Of a DNA stretch of 57,026 nt, positions 26,002 through 33,923 are shown piece by piece. Location of the stretch: positions 1 through 57,026 of the forward strand of contig JASEEX010000008.1 in the NCBI GenBank assembly GCA_030019415.1, read 5' to 3'. Position 1 is the stretch's first letter. Each line of letters starts with the position of its first letter. The notes under the pieces are model-generated. The model saw nothing but the letters and a program-made list of their open reading frames with translations. It was not told where the DNA came from and ran no database searches. This DNA comes from Thermodesulfovibrionales bacterium. GTDB taxonomy: Bacteria > Nitrospirota > Thermodesulfovibrionia > Thermodesulfovibrionales > SM23-35. Position numbers and translations under genes: made by a program.

Positions 26002-26527
26002 TCACGGTGGTATCATCTTACCCAGAATCACCTCATGGGTGGCTCCTGTTGCAGAGGGAAGGTTTCCGGGCTTTAGATTCAGGGTTTGATATCCCAGGAT
26101 AGCAAAATTGATTGCCTCCTTAGACTCAGGAGGGAGTTGATCCTGCCTTTCTTCCAGACGGTGGGATATGGTATATATTCTGACCATGAGAGGCGATGGC
26201 ATCTATGTCTTCTGGTCTGAATTCCGTACCTTTAAGGAGAGTCAAAGCAGCCCTCGCAAAGACCTCTCCTAATTTAAAATTCAATCTACAAATATGCTCA
26301 ACATTGCCTTTAAATGCCATTCCTATCTCATTTCTTAAAGATCTGTTAAAAGGCAGATGAATATGGTTGATGAGCTTAATCTTTATCTTATTGGAGTTAT
26401 ATCCTTCACTTATTTTATTATTCAAACCTTCTCTTATCTCTACGAGAGCAGCATCGACGCCGTCATGGGATGTCCCTGACATGAGACCTATAATCCTTGC
26501 ATTTCTCTTTTTTGCAATCTTGAACAA
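26002..26527 (-). pseudogene. anmK: Anhydro-N-acetylmuramic acid kinase with central deletion
   Basis: The 5' frame gives the AnmK N-terminus (IIGLMSGTSHDGVDAALVEI ... IDAIASHGQNIYHIPPSGRK). A second frame from about 26150 gives the C-terminus (PPESKEAINFAILGYQTLNL ... GNLPSATGATHEVILGKM). Roughly 200 residues, including most of the ATP-binding core, are missing between them. AnmK makes MurNAc-6-phosphate, the substrate of the neighbouring MurQ. Two bases separate it from murQ. Confidence 0.8.
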
Positions 26528-26528
26528 A

Positions 26529-27413
26529 TTATCCTACCCCGAGAGCCTTCCTCAAAGAACCTCCCATTTTTTCAAGGAGATCTATTGCATCCTCATAGCT
26601 TAGCTTCTTTATATACATCACTATGGCAATCTTTGCATTACCACCTGATTTTTCAAGGAATGCCTTAGCATCTTCATGACCACATCCTGTTGTATCCTGA
26701 ATTATTCTTAAGGCACGACCTTTTAACTTTTTACTTGAAGGAACAACATCTACCATGTAGCCCTTATAAACTCTACCGAGCTTTATCATGGTAGTAGTAG
26801 AGACTATATTTAAGACTATTTTAGTAGCCGTTCCTGCCTTAAGCCTGGTTGAACCTGCAATAATCTCGGGTCCTACAGAGACCCTGATTACTCCATCGGG
26901 AAAATCATATTCCTTATTGCTACATGTCAAAAGCCAGCACTTAGCACCTCTTCGTTTACCCTCTCTTAAAGCAGATATTACAAAAGGAGTACTACCACTG
27001 GCAGTTATGCCTAAGAGCATATCCTTTTCTTTTATATCCGAAACAGCCTTCCTTCCAGCGTCTTCATCATCTTCTGCGCCTTCCACTGCTGTGGTAATAG
27101 CCTTTTCTCCTCCTGCTATGATTGCCCTGATTATATTGGTGGGCAGATTAAAGGTCGGCTGCATCTCTGAGGCATCAAGCATGCCGAGTCTGCCACTTGT
27201 TCCCGCCCCAACATAAACGATGCTCCCCCCGGAGACTATAGTGTTGATTGCATCCTTTGTAGCCATGGATATGGAGTCCTTTGCATCCTTAATAGCCTTT
27301 ACAACATGCAGGTCTTCACCATTCATGATGCCTATAATCTCTTCCACGGAAAAGAGATCGATGTCTGCAAAGCGGGGGTCAATATCCTCAGTAGACATAG
27401 GATATGGTAGCAT
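26529..27413 (-). CDS. murQ: N-acetylmuramic acid 6-phosphate etherase
   Basis: 294 residues, full length. A SIS-domain lyase that cleaves the lactyl ether of MurNAc-6-P to GlcNAc-6-P and lactate. Characteristic segments: ESFASLI-type SIS core VYVGAGTSGRLGMLDASEMQ (phosphosugar loop), AVEGAEDDEDAGRKAV with the catalytic glutamate region, GITASGSTPFVISALREG, and GSTRLKAGTATKIVLNIVST. C-terminal UBA-like helical end. It feeds NagA across the convergent gene pair. It appears intact although its supplier AnmK is broken. Confidence 0.94.
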   Translation of the reverse strand: MLPYPMSTEDIDPRFADIDLFSVEEIIGIMNGEDLHVVKAIKDAKDSISMATKDAINTIVSGGSIVYVGAGTSGRLGMLDASEMQPTFNLPTNIIRAIIAGGEKAITTAVEGAEDDEDAGRKAVSDIKEKDMLLGITASGSTPFVISALREGKRRGAKCWLLTCSNKEYDFPDGVIRVSVGPEIIAGSTRLKAGTATKIVLNIVSTTTMIKLGRVYKGYMVDVVPSSKKLKGRALRIIQDTTGCGHEDAKAFLEKSGGNAKIAIVMYIKKLSYEDAIDLLEKMGGSLRKALGVG

Positions 27414-27470
27414 AAAGTGATTTCATAGCGAATTTTTGCAAAATGTTACAGTTTAAATCATCAAGGGTCT

Positions 27471-27520
27471 GGTTATTAGTCATTACATGTTTGGTTATTG
27501 GAATTCGGTCATTGGTTATT
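27471..27520. repeat. GGTTATT heptad array upstream of prmC
   Basis: GGTTATT, AGTCATT, an 8-nt unit, GGTTATT, GGAATTC, GGTCATT, GGTTATT. It ends 10 nt before the prmC start codon, leaving no evident ribosome binding site. Same family as at 46950-47107 and 54666-54775. Confidence 0.65.
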
Positions 27521-27530
27521 ATAATAGTGT

Positions 27531-28412
27531 ATGAGAGCTCTCGAAAAATTGAGGGAAGCAACAGAATTTCTTAAAAAGTGTGATATCGAGGATGCCAGCA
27601 GAGAGGCGGAGATTATTATAACTCATTGCCTCGGAACAGATAGAGCGGCCTTTTTCAGAGATAATCCTGGAATTCGAGAAAACGAACTTGGAAAGATTGA
27701 TGAATTCCTGAATAGAAGGTCAAAAAGAGAACCTCTTCAGTATATCCTCGGATATGTAGATTTTTATGGATTGAAGATAAAGGTGGGCAAAGGAGTCCTT
27801 ATTCCGAGACCCGAGACAGAGCTGTTGGTTGAAGAAGCCATAAATATAATTTCGAATTTCGCCCTGAACTTGATTCAGGGTCGAATTTCGAATTTAAAGC
27901 TCCTTGATCTCTGCACTGGTAGTGGTTGTTTAGCCCTTGCTCTTGCCAAAGAGTTTCCCGATGCACAGGTCTATGGCACTGATACATCAGAGATTGCGAT
28001 TGGATATGCAAAGGAAAACGCAGAGTTAAACGGAATCAAGAATGTGAAATTTCTCAAAGGCTCATTATTTGAACCAGTCGAAGGGCTACTCGGCACCTTT
28101 GACCTGATAGTCTCAAACCCGCCTTATATTAAAAGGAATGATATAAAAAGTTTACAGCCAGAGGTTAAAGACTGGGAGCCTATAGAGGCGCTGGATGGAG
28201 GGGAAGACGGCCTCGATTATTGTAGGGCCATAATCCCCGAGGCAAAGAGTTATCTGAAAGAAGGAGGGTGCCTCATACTCGAACTCGGGTTCGACCAAGC
28301 AGATGCAGTAAGAAAAAATGCTCAGGATGCAAGCTTTATAAATATATCTTTAATAAAGGATTATGCAGGGATTGAGAGAATATTTGTGGCCGAATTACTA
28401 AGGAGGTCATAA
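27531..28412 (+). CDS. prmC: Peptide chain release factor N5-glutamine methyltransferase
   Basis: 293 residues. Methylates the GGQ glutamine of release factors. N-terminal helical domain, then SAM motifs LLDLCTGSGCLALALA and the substrate signature DLIVSNPPYIKRND. ALDGGEDGLDYCRAII and LILELGFDQ are typical of PrmC. Between VEEAIN and LKLLDL an extra stretch (IISNFALNLIQGRISN) is encoded by ATTTCGA heptads around the hairpin CCCTGAACTTGATTCAGGG; relatives have only a short linker there. The frame is preserved. Confidence 0.93.
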   Translation: MRALEKLREATEFLKKCDIEDASREAEIIITHCLGTDRAAFFRDNPGIRENELGKIDEFLNRRSKREPLQYILGYVDFYGLKIKVGKGVLIPRPETELLVEEAINIISNFALNLIQGRISNLKLLDLCTGSGCLALALAKEFPDAQVYGTDTSEIAIGYAKENAELNGIKNVKFLKGSLFEPVEGLLGTFDLIVSNPPYIKRNDIKSLQPEVKDWEPIEALDGGEDGLDYCRAIIPEAKSYLKEGGCLILELGFDQADAVRKNAQDASFINISLIKDYAGIERIFVAELLRRS

Positions 28413-28453
28413 GTAACAACACATAACGTTGTAATTCCTGTCATTCCCGCTTG

Positions 28454-28482
28454 CCCCGTTAGAAAGCTTATTTCTAACGGGG
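28454..28482. mobile_element. CCCCGTTAGAAA palindromic element, 29-bp copy, CTTG duplication
   Basis: Two 12-bp arms (CCCCGTTAGAAA and complement) around a 5-nt centre. Flanked by CTTG at 28450-28453 and 28483-28486. Removing the element and one CTTG restores a simple hairpin ATTCCCG-CTTG-TCGGGAAT, so the element sits in the loop of an older REP-like palindrome. Another hairpin (GATTGCGG...CCGCAATGAC) follows to 28532. Confidence 0.8.
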
Positions 28483-28587
28483 CTTGTCGGGAATCTTTCT
28501 TTTCAGAATGATTGCGGACAAGCCGCAATGACAAACAAACTGTCTTACTTAGTAACTAATGTTATAGTTTATCAAGGAGAATTACTG

Positions 28588-30000
28588 ATGGGTATTTTTG
28601 AAGAAAACAGACGACTTGAAGAGCTTGACAAAAAGTGCATCTGGCATCCCTTTACCCAGATGAAGGAATGGCTTGAGGAAAAGCCAATGATCATCTCTGA
28701 GGGTAGAGATTGTTTTATAAAGGACATTTATGGCAGATGGTATCTTGATGGTGTCTCATCTCTCTGGGTAAATATCTATGGGCATAGAAAGAAGGAGATA
28801 GATGATGCAATAAAGGAACAGATTGATAGCATCGCCCATAGCACATTACTCGGACTGAGCAACGCCCCTGCAATCAAGTTAGCAGAAAAACTCGTACAGA
28901 TAGTTCAGAGGTCATTTTCACTGAAATCTGAGATCCGATCCGCCTCAGGCGGACCGAAATCCGAATTATGCAAGGTTTTCTACTCTGATGATGGCTCAAC
29001 TTCTGTAGAGGTTGCCCTCAAGATAGCATTTCAGTACTGGAAGAATAAGGGAATTGATGGAAGGAACATATTTGCCTCCCTTAACAATGCCTATCATGGC
29101 GATACAATAGGTGCTGTAAGCGTTGGCGGTATCGATATATTCCATAAGACCTTTGAGCCGCTTCTCTTTAAGACCTATAAGGCACCTTCTCCCTATTGCT
29201 ATAGATGTGAACTCGGGATGGATTATCCAGGATGTAATCTCGCATGCCTTGATAAGATGGAAGAGATATTCAAGGCCAATCCAGGCGAGATAGCTGCAAT
29301 GATTATCGAGCCTATGATACAGGCAGCAGGTGGGATGATAACCTCTCCGCCGGGATATCTTAAAGGTGTTAGGGAATTGTGTACTAAATACGGTATCCTG
29401 ATGATTGCCGATGAGGTAGCAACAGGTTTTGGACGCACGGGAAAGATGTTTGCCTGTGAACACGAGAATATTGTGCCTGACATTATGTGTTTGTCAAAGG
29501 GAATTACAGGTGGATATATGCCACTCGCTGTAACTCTTACTACAGATGAAATATTTAATGCATTTCTTGGAGAGTTTAAAGACTTAAAGACATTCTTTCA
29601 CGGTCATTCGTATACAGGGAATCCGCTCGCATGTGCTGCAGCCCTCACATGCCTCGATCTATTCGAGAAAGAGGAGGTATTGAAAAATCTTAATGGAAAG
29701 AGCAAGATCCTTGAGGCATGGCTCAAGGAGGTTTTGAATCTCAGACACGTAGGAGATGTCAGGAATATAGGACTGATGGCAGGTGTAGAATTAGTGAGAG
29801 ACAAAGAAACAAAGGAACCCTACGACTGGGCAGAGAAGATGGGATGGCGCGTTGCATATCATGCGAGAGAGAATGGAGTCTTCATCAGACCTCTCGGAAA
29901 CATCATGGTCATCATGCCGCCGTTGAGTATAAGTCCTGAAAACCTCAATCAGTTACTCAAGGTAATTAAAGACTCTATAACTGCAGTAACAGAGAGTTAG
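28588..30000 (+). CDS. bioA: Adenosylmethionine-8-amino-7-oxononanoate aminotransferase
   Basis: 470 residues from ATG 28588, which has an AAGGAG site 8 nt upstream; an upstream in-frame ATG at 28528 lies in repeat DNA. A class III PLP aminotransferase of biotin synthesis: WHPFTQMKEW at the N-terminus, YSDDGSTSVEVALKIAFQYW, ADEVATGFGRTGKMFACEHE and the PLP lysine in CLSKGITGGYMPLAVTL. Between SFSLKS and LCKVFYS an insertion (EIRSASGGPKSE) is encoded by GAAATCC heptads and the 15-bp palindrome at 28939-28953. No other biotin gene is adjacent. Confidence 0.93.
   Translation: MGIFEENRRLEELDKKCIWHPFTQMKEWLEEKPMIISEGRDCFIKDIYGRWYLDGVSSLWVNIYGHRKKEIDDAIKEQIDSIAHSTLLGLSNAPAIKLAEKLVQIVQRSFSLKSEIRSASGGPKSELCKVFYSDDGSTSVEVALKIAFQYWKNKGIDGRNIFASLNNAYHGDTIGAVSVGGIDIFHKTFEPLLFKTYKAPSPYCYRCELGMDYPGCNLACLDKMEEIFKANPGEIAAMIIEPMIQAAGGMITSPPGYLKGVRELCTKYGILMIADEVATGFGRTGKMFACEHENIVPDIMCLSKGITGGYMPLAVTLTTDEIFNAFLGEFKDLKTFFHGHSYTGNPLACAAALTCLDLFEKEEVLKNLNGKSKILEAWLKEVLNLRHVGDVRNIGLMAGVELVRDKETKEPYDWAEKMGWRVAYHARENGVFIRPLGNIMVIMPPLSISPENLNQLLKVIKDSITAVTES
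28939..28953. mobile_element. 15-bp palindrome TCCGCCTCAGGCGGA inside bioA, CCGA duplication
   Basis: Flanked by CCGA on both sides (28935-28938 and 28954-28957). It interrupts a GAAATC(C/T)/GAGATCC heptad run in the coding sequence and encodes SASGG, as at the two copies near 15 kb. Confidence 0.75.
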
Positions 30001-30042
30001 GGAACTGCAAAAGGCGCCGCCTTACTGAAAATACTGTTGTGC

Positions 30043-30048
30043 TATAAT
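30043..30048 (+). promoter_or_regulatory. TATAAT -10 box of tRNA-Leu
   Basis: A perfect TATAAT 10 nt upstream of the mature tRNA 5' end. A weak TTACTG lies 15 nt further upstream as possible -35. Confidence 0.5.
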
Positions 30049-30057
30049 ATTTTTGGA

Positions 30058-30144
30058 GCCGAAGTGGCGGAACTGGCAGACGCGCTAGGTTCAGGGTCTA
30101 GTGGTTGAAAGGCCGTGCGGGTTCAAATCCCGCCTTCGGCACCA
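30058..30144 (+). tRNA. tRNA-Leu (CAG), CCA encoded
   Basis: 87 nt including CCA. The acceptor stem GCCGAAG pairs with CTTCGGC; the anticodon stem CTAGG/TCTAG encloses the loop TTCAGGG, giving anticodon CAG (codon CUG). There is a long variable arm, as in class II tRNAs, and a T-loop GGTTCAAATCC. moaC follows after only 24 nt, so the two are probably on one transcript. Confidence 0.95.
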
Positions 30145-30168
30145 TCAAAATTTTCATGTGGAGGATTA

Positions 30169-30678
30169 GTGAAAAAACTCACCCATATTGATCAAAAAGG
30201 CAGGGCAAAGATGGTTGATATTAGTAAAAAGCAGTTAACCCAGAGAGAGGCTGTCGCAAGAGGGTCTGTATATATGGAACCCGAGACCCTTATACTTATA
30301 AAAGACAGAAAGGTTCCAAAAGGCGATGTATTTTCCGTTGCAAGGGTCGCTGGTGTAATGGCAGCAAAGAAGACGAGCGAGCTTATCCCCCTCTGCCACC
30401 CGTTGAATATTACCTCTGTAGATATAGACTTCAACCTCAATAGCAGAAAGAATAAGTTAGAAATAGAGGCACGTGTGAAGGTTGTTGGACAGACAGGGGT
30501 GGAGATGGAGGCACTGGCAGCAGTCTCTGCGGCTGCTTTAACTATTTATGACATGTGTAAGGCAGTGGATAAGGAGATGGTTATATCTGATATTATGCTC
30601 ATGGAGAAAAGAGGTGGCAGAAGCGGGGATTTCAAACGAAAAATTTCAAATTACAAAGTCCAAAATCCAAAATCTTAA
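30169..30678 (+). CDS. moaC: Cyclic pyranopterin monophosphate synthase
   Basis: 169 residues from GTG 30169, behind a GGAGG site; the longer frame from 30115 would start inside the tRNA and is rejected. MoaC acts with MoaA in molybdenum cofactor synthesis, which the molybdopterin subunit at 16852-19530 needs. Motifs: [39 protein letters not shown] and [20 protein letters not shown]. The last 12 residues ([12 protein letters not shown]) are encoded by CAAAATC heptads and replace the usual short C-terminus. Confidence 0.93.
   Translation: MKKLTHIDQKGRAKMVDISKKQLTQREAVARGSVYMEPETLILIKDRKVPKGDVFSVARVAGVMAAKKTSELIPLCHPLNITSVDIDFNLNSRKNKLEIEARVKVVGQTGVEMEALAAVSAAALTIYDMCKAVDKEMVISDIMLMEKRGGRSGDFKRKISNYKVQNPKS
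30647..30674. repeat. CAAAATC heptads forming the moaC C-terminus
   Basis: CAAATTA, CAAAGTC, CAAAATC, CAAAATC in tandem. The stop codon of moaC follows within the array. A second, different array is at 30752-30779. Confidence 0.65.
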
Positions 30679-30751
30679 AGTTAAAGTCTTTTTCTCGTTT
30701 TACCAAATAATCCTATTAACACAGAGAAATTGAAATTTAAATGCCGGAACA

Positions 30752-30779
30752 TTTGAACTTTGAGCTTTGAGCTTTGACA
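30752..30779. repeat. TTTGAGC heptad array
   Basis: TTTGAAC, TTTGAGC, TTTGAGC, TTTGACA in tandem, in the short gap between the convergent moaC and AMMECR1 genes. Confidence 0.65.
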
Positions 30780-30798
30780 TTTATGTATTCCTGGAGGG

Positions 30799-31305
30799 TT
30801 ATTTATATCTTTTAACCTCAAATCTGTAAATCTCTACCTCTTCTTGAGGTAGTATACCCGCCTTCATCCTCGCTATCCTTAACTGCTCTTCGACAGTATC
30901 AACTCCCTCAAGGTCAGGCAGGAGGAGCCCTTTCCTGCTTCCACTAACAAGGATTACCCCATATTTTTTGGGGTCGAGTTCTCTGAGGTCTTTTACCTTC
31001 TGGGGAGGTGAAAGGATATCAACGGAATATTCGAGCCCTTCGAGTTCATCTTCATGGACTGGATGAAACCTGGGGTCATGCATTGCCGTGGATATAGCAT
31101 TCCTTATGGTCTCAATCGCCACACACCCATGGCAGGGCGTAAAGGTTCCTATACATCCCCTGAGTTGCCCATGTTTTTTAATACAGACAAAAACCCCTGC
31201 CCTTTCACCCATTTCAGGCGAAAGGGGTTCAGGCGGTTCAATAATTCTGCCTTCCCTGACATATACTTCTATAGCCTTCTTTGCAAGCTCAACAATGGGA
31301 TGCAC
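30799..31305 (-). CDS. AMMECR1-domain protein (AmmeMemoRadiSam protein A type)
   Basis: 168 residues. The AMMECR1 signature [10 protein letters not shown] is present, with [19 protein letters not shown] and [12 protein letters not shown]. This family usually occurs with a MEMO1-like dioxygenase and a radical SAM protein; neither is beside it here. It is transcribed directly after the polyprenyl synthase (no gap). Biochemical role unknown. Confidence 0.88.
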   Translation of the reverse strand: MHPIVELAKKAIEVYVREGRIIEPPEPLSPEMGERAGVFVCIKKHGQLRGCIGTFTPCHGCVAIETIRNAISTAMHDPRFHPVHEDELEGLEYSVDILSPPQKVKDLRELDPKKYGVILVSGSRKGLLLPDLEGVDTVEEQLRIARMKAGILPQEEVEIYRFEVKRYK

Positions 31306-32277
31306 CTATTTCCCTCTAAAGAGCATATGGTCAGCCACTGCAAAAAGCGCCTCTTTTGCAGGTGAATCAGAAAAGATTGCGAGCTCTGCCTTTGCATCAG
31401 AGATGAGATGGTGCGCCTTCTTAAAAGAGAGTTCGATTACATTGTGTTTTCTGAAAAACTCCAGTATCCTCTTGAGGTCATCCTTTTTGAAACCATCTTT
31501 AATTATGCCCTTGACCTCCCCTACCTCAGTATCTGCTGCGGTCTTCAAAAGATATATGATCGGGAGTGTTATCTTACCTTCTCTCAGGTCCTTGCCGAGG
31601 CGCTTGCCGAGTTTTCCCTCATCTGCCATATAATCAAGTATATCATCTGCTATCTGAAATGCAATCCCTGTCTTCATCCCGAAACGCGAGAGGGCATTCT
31701 CCTTATCTTCAGGCAGAGAACCGAGGATTGCACCTATTCTGCAGGCAGCAGAGATTAAGGCTCCGGTCTTTGCAGAGATAATATTAAGATATTCCTCTTC
31801 TGTTATATCAGGGTCTCCTATCTTTGTAAGCTGCAGGATTTCGCCTTCCGTCATCCTTGTTGTTGCCTCAGAAAGGGCCTCCATGATCTTCTGGTTTTTC
31901 TGCATGACAGCAAACCTTAAGGCATTGGAGTAAAGAAAATCACCAACAAGTATTACAACCTGATTACCCCATATAGAATGTGCTGGTAATTTGCCCCTTC
32001 TTACCTCTGCACCATCAATAACATCGTCATGAAGCAGGGATGCATTATGTATCGATTCAATAATCCCTGCAAGGGTTAAACGTACATCTCCTTTATAACC
32101 TGCTATCTCTGCGCTCAGGATGAGTAACAGCGGTCTAAGTCTCTTACCACCACTCTCTATAAGGTGCTCCCCAACAAGAGGGATTGGAGAGACGTTACTT
32201 TTGAAAAGTTCTTTAATCCTGTCTTCTATAATCCTCAGTTCCGGCTCGTATAATCCAAGGACCTCTTGTAAATCCAT
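31306..32277 (-). CDS. Polyprenyl diphosphate synthase (octaprenyl/heptaprenyl type)
   Basis: 323 residues from ATG 32277 (MDLQEVLGLYEPEL); a longer frame reaches 32463 but matches nothing. Extends farnesyl diphosphate to the side chain of menaquinone. First aspartate-rich motif LLHDDVIDGAEVRRG, second motif FQIADDILDYMADEGKLGK, lysine/arginine pocket GGKRLRPLLL. The quinone made with it would serve the Hmc complex. No good ribosome binding site is seen at any start, so the exact N-terminus is uncertain (ATG 32319 is the alternative). Confidence 0.9.
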   Translation of the reverse strand: MDLQEVLGLYEPELRIIEDRIKELFKSNVSPIPLVGEHLIESGGKRLRPLLLILSAEIAGYKGDVRLTLAGIIESIHNASLLHDDVIDGAEVRRGKLPAHSIWGNQVVILVGDFLYSNALRFAVMQKNQKIMEALSEATTRMTEGEILQLTKIGDPDITEEEYLNIISAKTGALISAACRIGAILGSLPEDKENALSRFGMKTGIAFQIADDILDYMADEGKLGKRLGKDLREGKITLPIIYLLKTAADTEVGEVKGIIKDGFKKDDLKRILEFFRKHNVIELSFKKAHHLISDAKAELAIFSDSPAKEALFAVADHMLFRGK

Positions 32278-32457
32278 TTTTTGATGATAGGATAGCTCCT
32301 GTTTTAAAGTCAAGGTCATAAAGTCTTCCATTGGGGCTGAGGGACTGCGCCGAGATCGGCTATGGGAAGATTGATGCAGCGGTTGAAGAAACCTTATTTT
32401 TTGGTATATTTTATAAGAAAGACATATCTGAAATTTTAAAAATAATACGGAAATGCC

Positions 32458-33507
32458 ATGCATGAAACATTAGTAAAATACCCGGAGTCTAATCCAACCC
32501 TTGCAAAATATAATCTGTCCGAAGAAGAGATCAATGAACTCGCAGGATACCTTAGAAAATTTTTCCTTCCAGCACAAGTAGAGGAGATAGTCAGGATAGT
32601 AGAAGAGGTAATAGGGATCAGTCCAACTCTGGACTGGAAAGAGATACTTGAGACCGTGGCAAAGAAGGTTGTTGAGTTTTTACATGCAGAGGCAGCTACA
32701 ATCCGCATTTTCGATCCTGAGACAGACAGACTCGTTGCTTTCGGTTCCTACCAATATTCAGAGACTGCCAGATTGAAAGATATTCCTGTTGAGAAGTCAG
32801 CAGCAGGGAAGGTCATAAGGAGTGGTAAAAGTTACCTTGTACCAAATATCCTGTTAGAACCAGACTACCTTAATAAGGATATAGTCAAAAAGCATGGGTT
32901 TAATTCTCTTATGGCTGTGCCGATAAATATCCCGAGATTTCTTGAAAATAAACCGGATATTCAGGGCACCATTCAGATCTATTACAAAGAAATAGACAGG
33001 GAGTTTGACCCCCTCGAGGTAACAAGCGCTGAATTGATGGCCAGAAGGGTCAGTTATGTGCTAGCCAAAAAACGTATTCTGGAACTTCAAAGACTTAATC
33101 TCCAGAAAGAGAAAATTGTCGAGAAGATCTTTGTAAAACTCAGCCATCGGGAAGGAATCAAGATAAAGGATGTATTCAGGCTGATGATTCCGGAACTGGC
33201 GGATATCATACAGGTACAGAGCTGCTCGCTATTTTCTGTCTCACCAGACAGGCAGCATGTCCAGCTTGAGATGGAGTATCCTGTGGTACAGGAAAGACAT
33301 AAGATACCGCATACCTTTGCAATAAAGGATCACCCTTATTTTGATGCCTTAATCAATGGTACAGAAAAACGTGGTGATTATGAATATGAGAGAATTAATT
33401 TGTCCTATATCCTGATCAAGGACCCTTCGAACAGCCGACTATCCAGCAAAGAATTGAAAAGATTTGCATCTGAGCATAATGTTAATTCTACCCAAATCCA
33501 GCGATAA
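32458..33507 (+). CDS. Tandem GAF-domain sensory protein, 3' end lost
   Basis: 349 residues. A helical N-terminus leads into a GAF domain (residues about 60-200: ILETVAKKVVEFLHAEAATI...YLVPNILLEPDYLNKD) and a second GAF-like domain after a coiled linker (ILELQRLNLQKEKIVEKIF...LADIIQVQSCSLFSVS). The second domain breaks off at ASEHNVNS; the last residues TQIQR and the stop are read from the inverted-repeat element that begins at 33490. Output domains (phosphatase, kinase or similar) are absent. Signal and target unknown. Confidence 0.7.
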   Translation: MHETLVKYPESNPTLAKYNLSEEEINELAGYLRKFFLPAQVEEIVRIVEEVIGISPTLDWKEILETVAKKVVEFLHAEAATIRIFDPETDRLVAFGSYQYSETARLKDIPVEKSAAGKVIRSGKSYLVPNILLEPDYLNKDIVKKHGFNSLMAVPINIPRFLENKPDIQGTIQIYYKEIDREFDPLEVTSAELMARRVSYVLAKKRILELQRLNLQKEKIVEKIFVKLSHREGIKIKDVFRLMIPELADIIQVQSCSLFSVSPDRQHVQLEMEYPVVQERHKIPHTFAIKDHPYFDALINGTEKRGDYEYERINLSYILIKDPSNSRLSSKELKRFASEHNVNSTQIQR

Positions 33508-33630
33508 ACGTGCAAACCATTGCTATTGTGTCACCCTGAGCGTGTCGAAGGGTGACACTGATGTCATGGTTCGACTGGCTCACCATGACATTATCGCTTC
33601 ATTACGACAAATTTATCGCTGGATTTGGGT
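33490..33630. mobile_element. 141-bp element with perfect 19-bp inverted repeats
   Basis: ACCCAAATCCAGCGATAAA at 33490-33508 and its exact complement at 33612-33630. Inside are two further hairpins: GTGTCACCCT...AGGGTGACAC and GTCATGG...CCATGAC. No obvious target duplication. It terminates the GAF gene on the left and abuts the stop codon of the methylase remnant on the right. Confidence 0.75.
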
Positions 33631-33631
33631 T

Positions 33632-33896
33632 TTATTTTATCTCTTCACCCTCAGCAGATTCTTCTGCCCCATCTCCTGTCCCGATTTCAAGCATCTTGAT
33701 TTGAGGCAGTGATGCTCCGATAATACCCTGCATATCGCCATACCAGCCTGTTTCTTTTCTTTCCACCTTGCGGGCAAAAATAAATTGAAGATGCTAAAGT
33801 TGCTGACTCCTTTGCTCTTGATCTTGCTCCCATTTTAGTATAGATAGGCCAGGATGCAGTAATAACCAAACCAGAATTCAGTAGCGAGTTTATCAA
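33632..33896 (-). pseudogene. C-terminal remnant of a DUF1156-type adenine DNA methylase, frameshifted
   Basis: The frame reads LLNSGLVITASWPIYTKMGA, then RSRAKESATLASSIYF, the C-terminal region of large DUF1156 methylases. Just after IYF the reading frame slips by one base at a T/C run (TTTTTGCCCGC), and continues in the other frame as ARKVERKETGWYGDMQGIIG and SLPQIKMLEIGTG to a stop at 33632. The catalytic parts are missing. Such methylases occur in phage-defence loci; only debris is left here. Confidence 0.55.
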
Positions 33897-33923
33897 TGTC
33901 TCGCAGCCAGAAGTTGGAAGTTT

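Noticed and set aside
30115-30168. moaC start inside the tRNA gene
   Set aside because: The 18 extra codons overlap tRNA-Leu; GTG 30169 has a GGAGG site and fits the family length.
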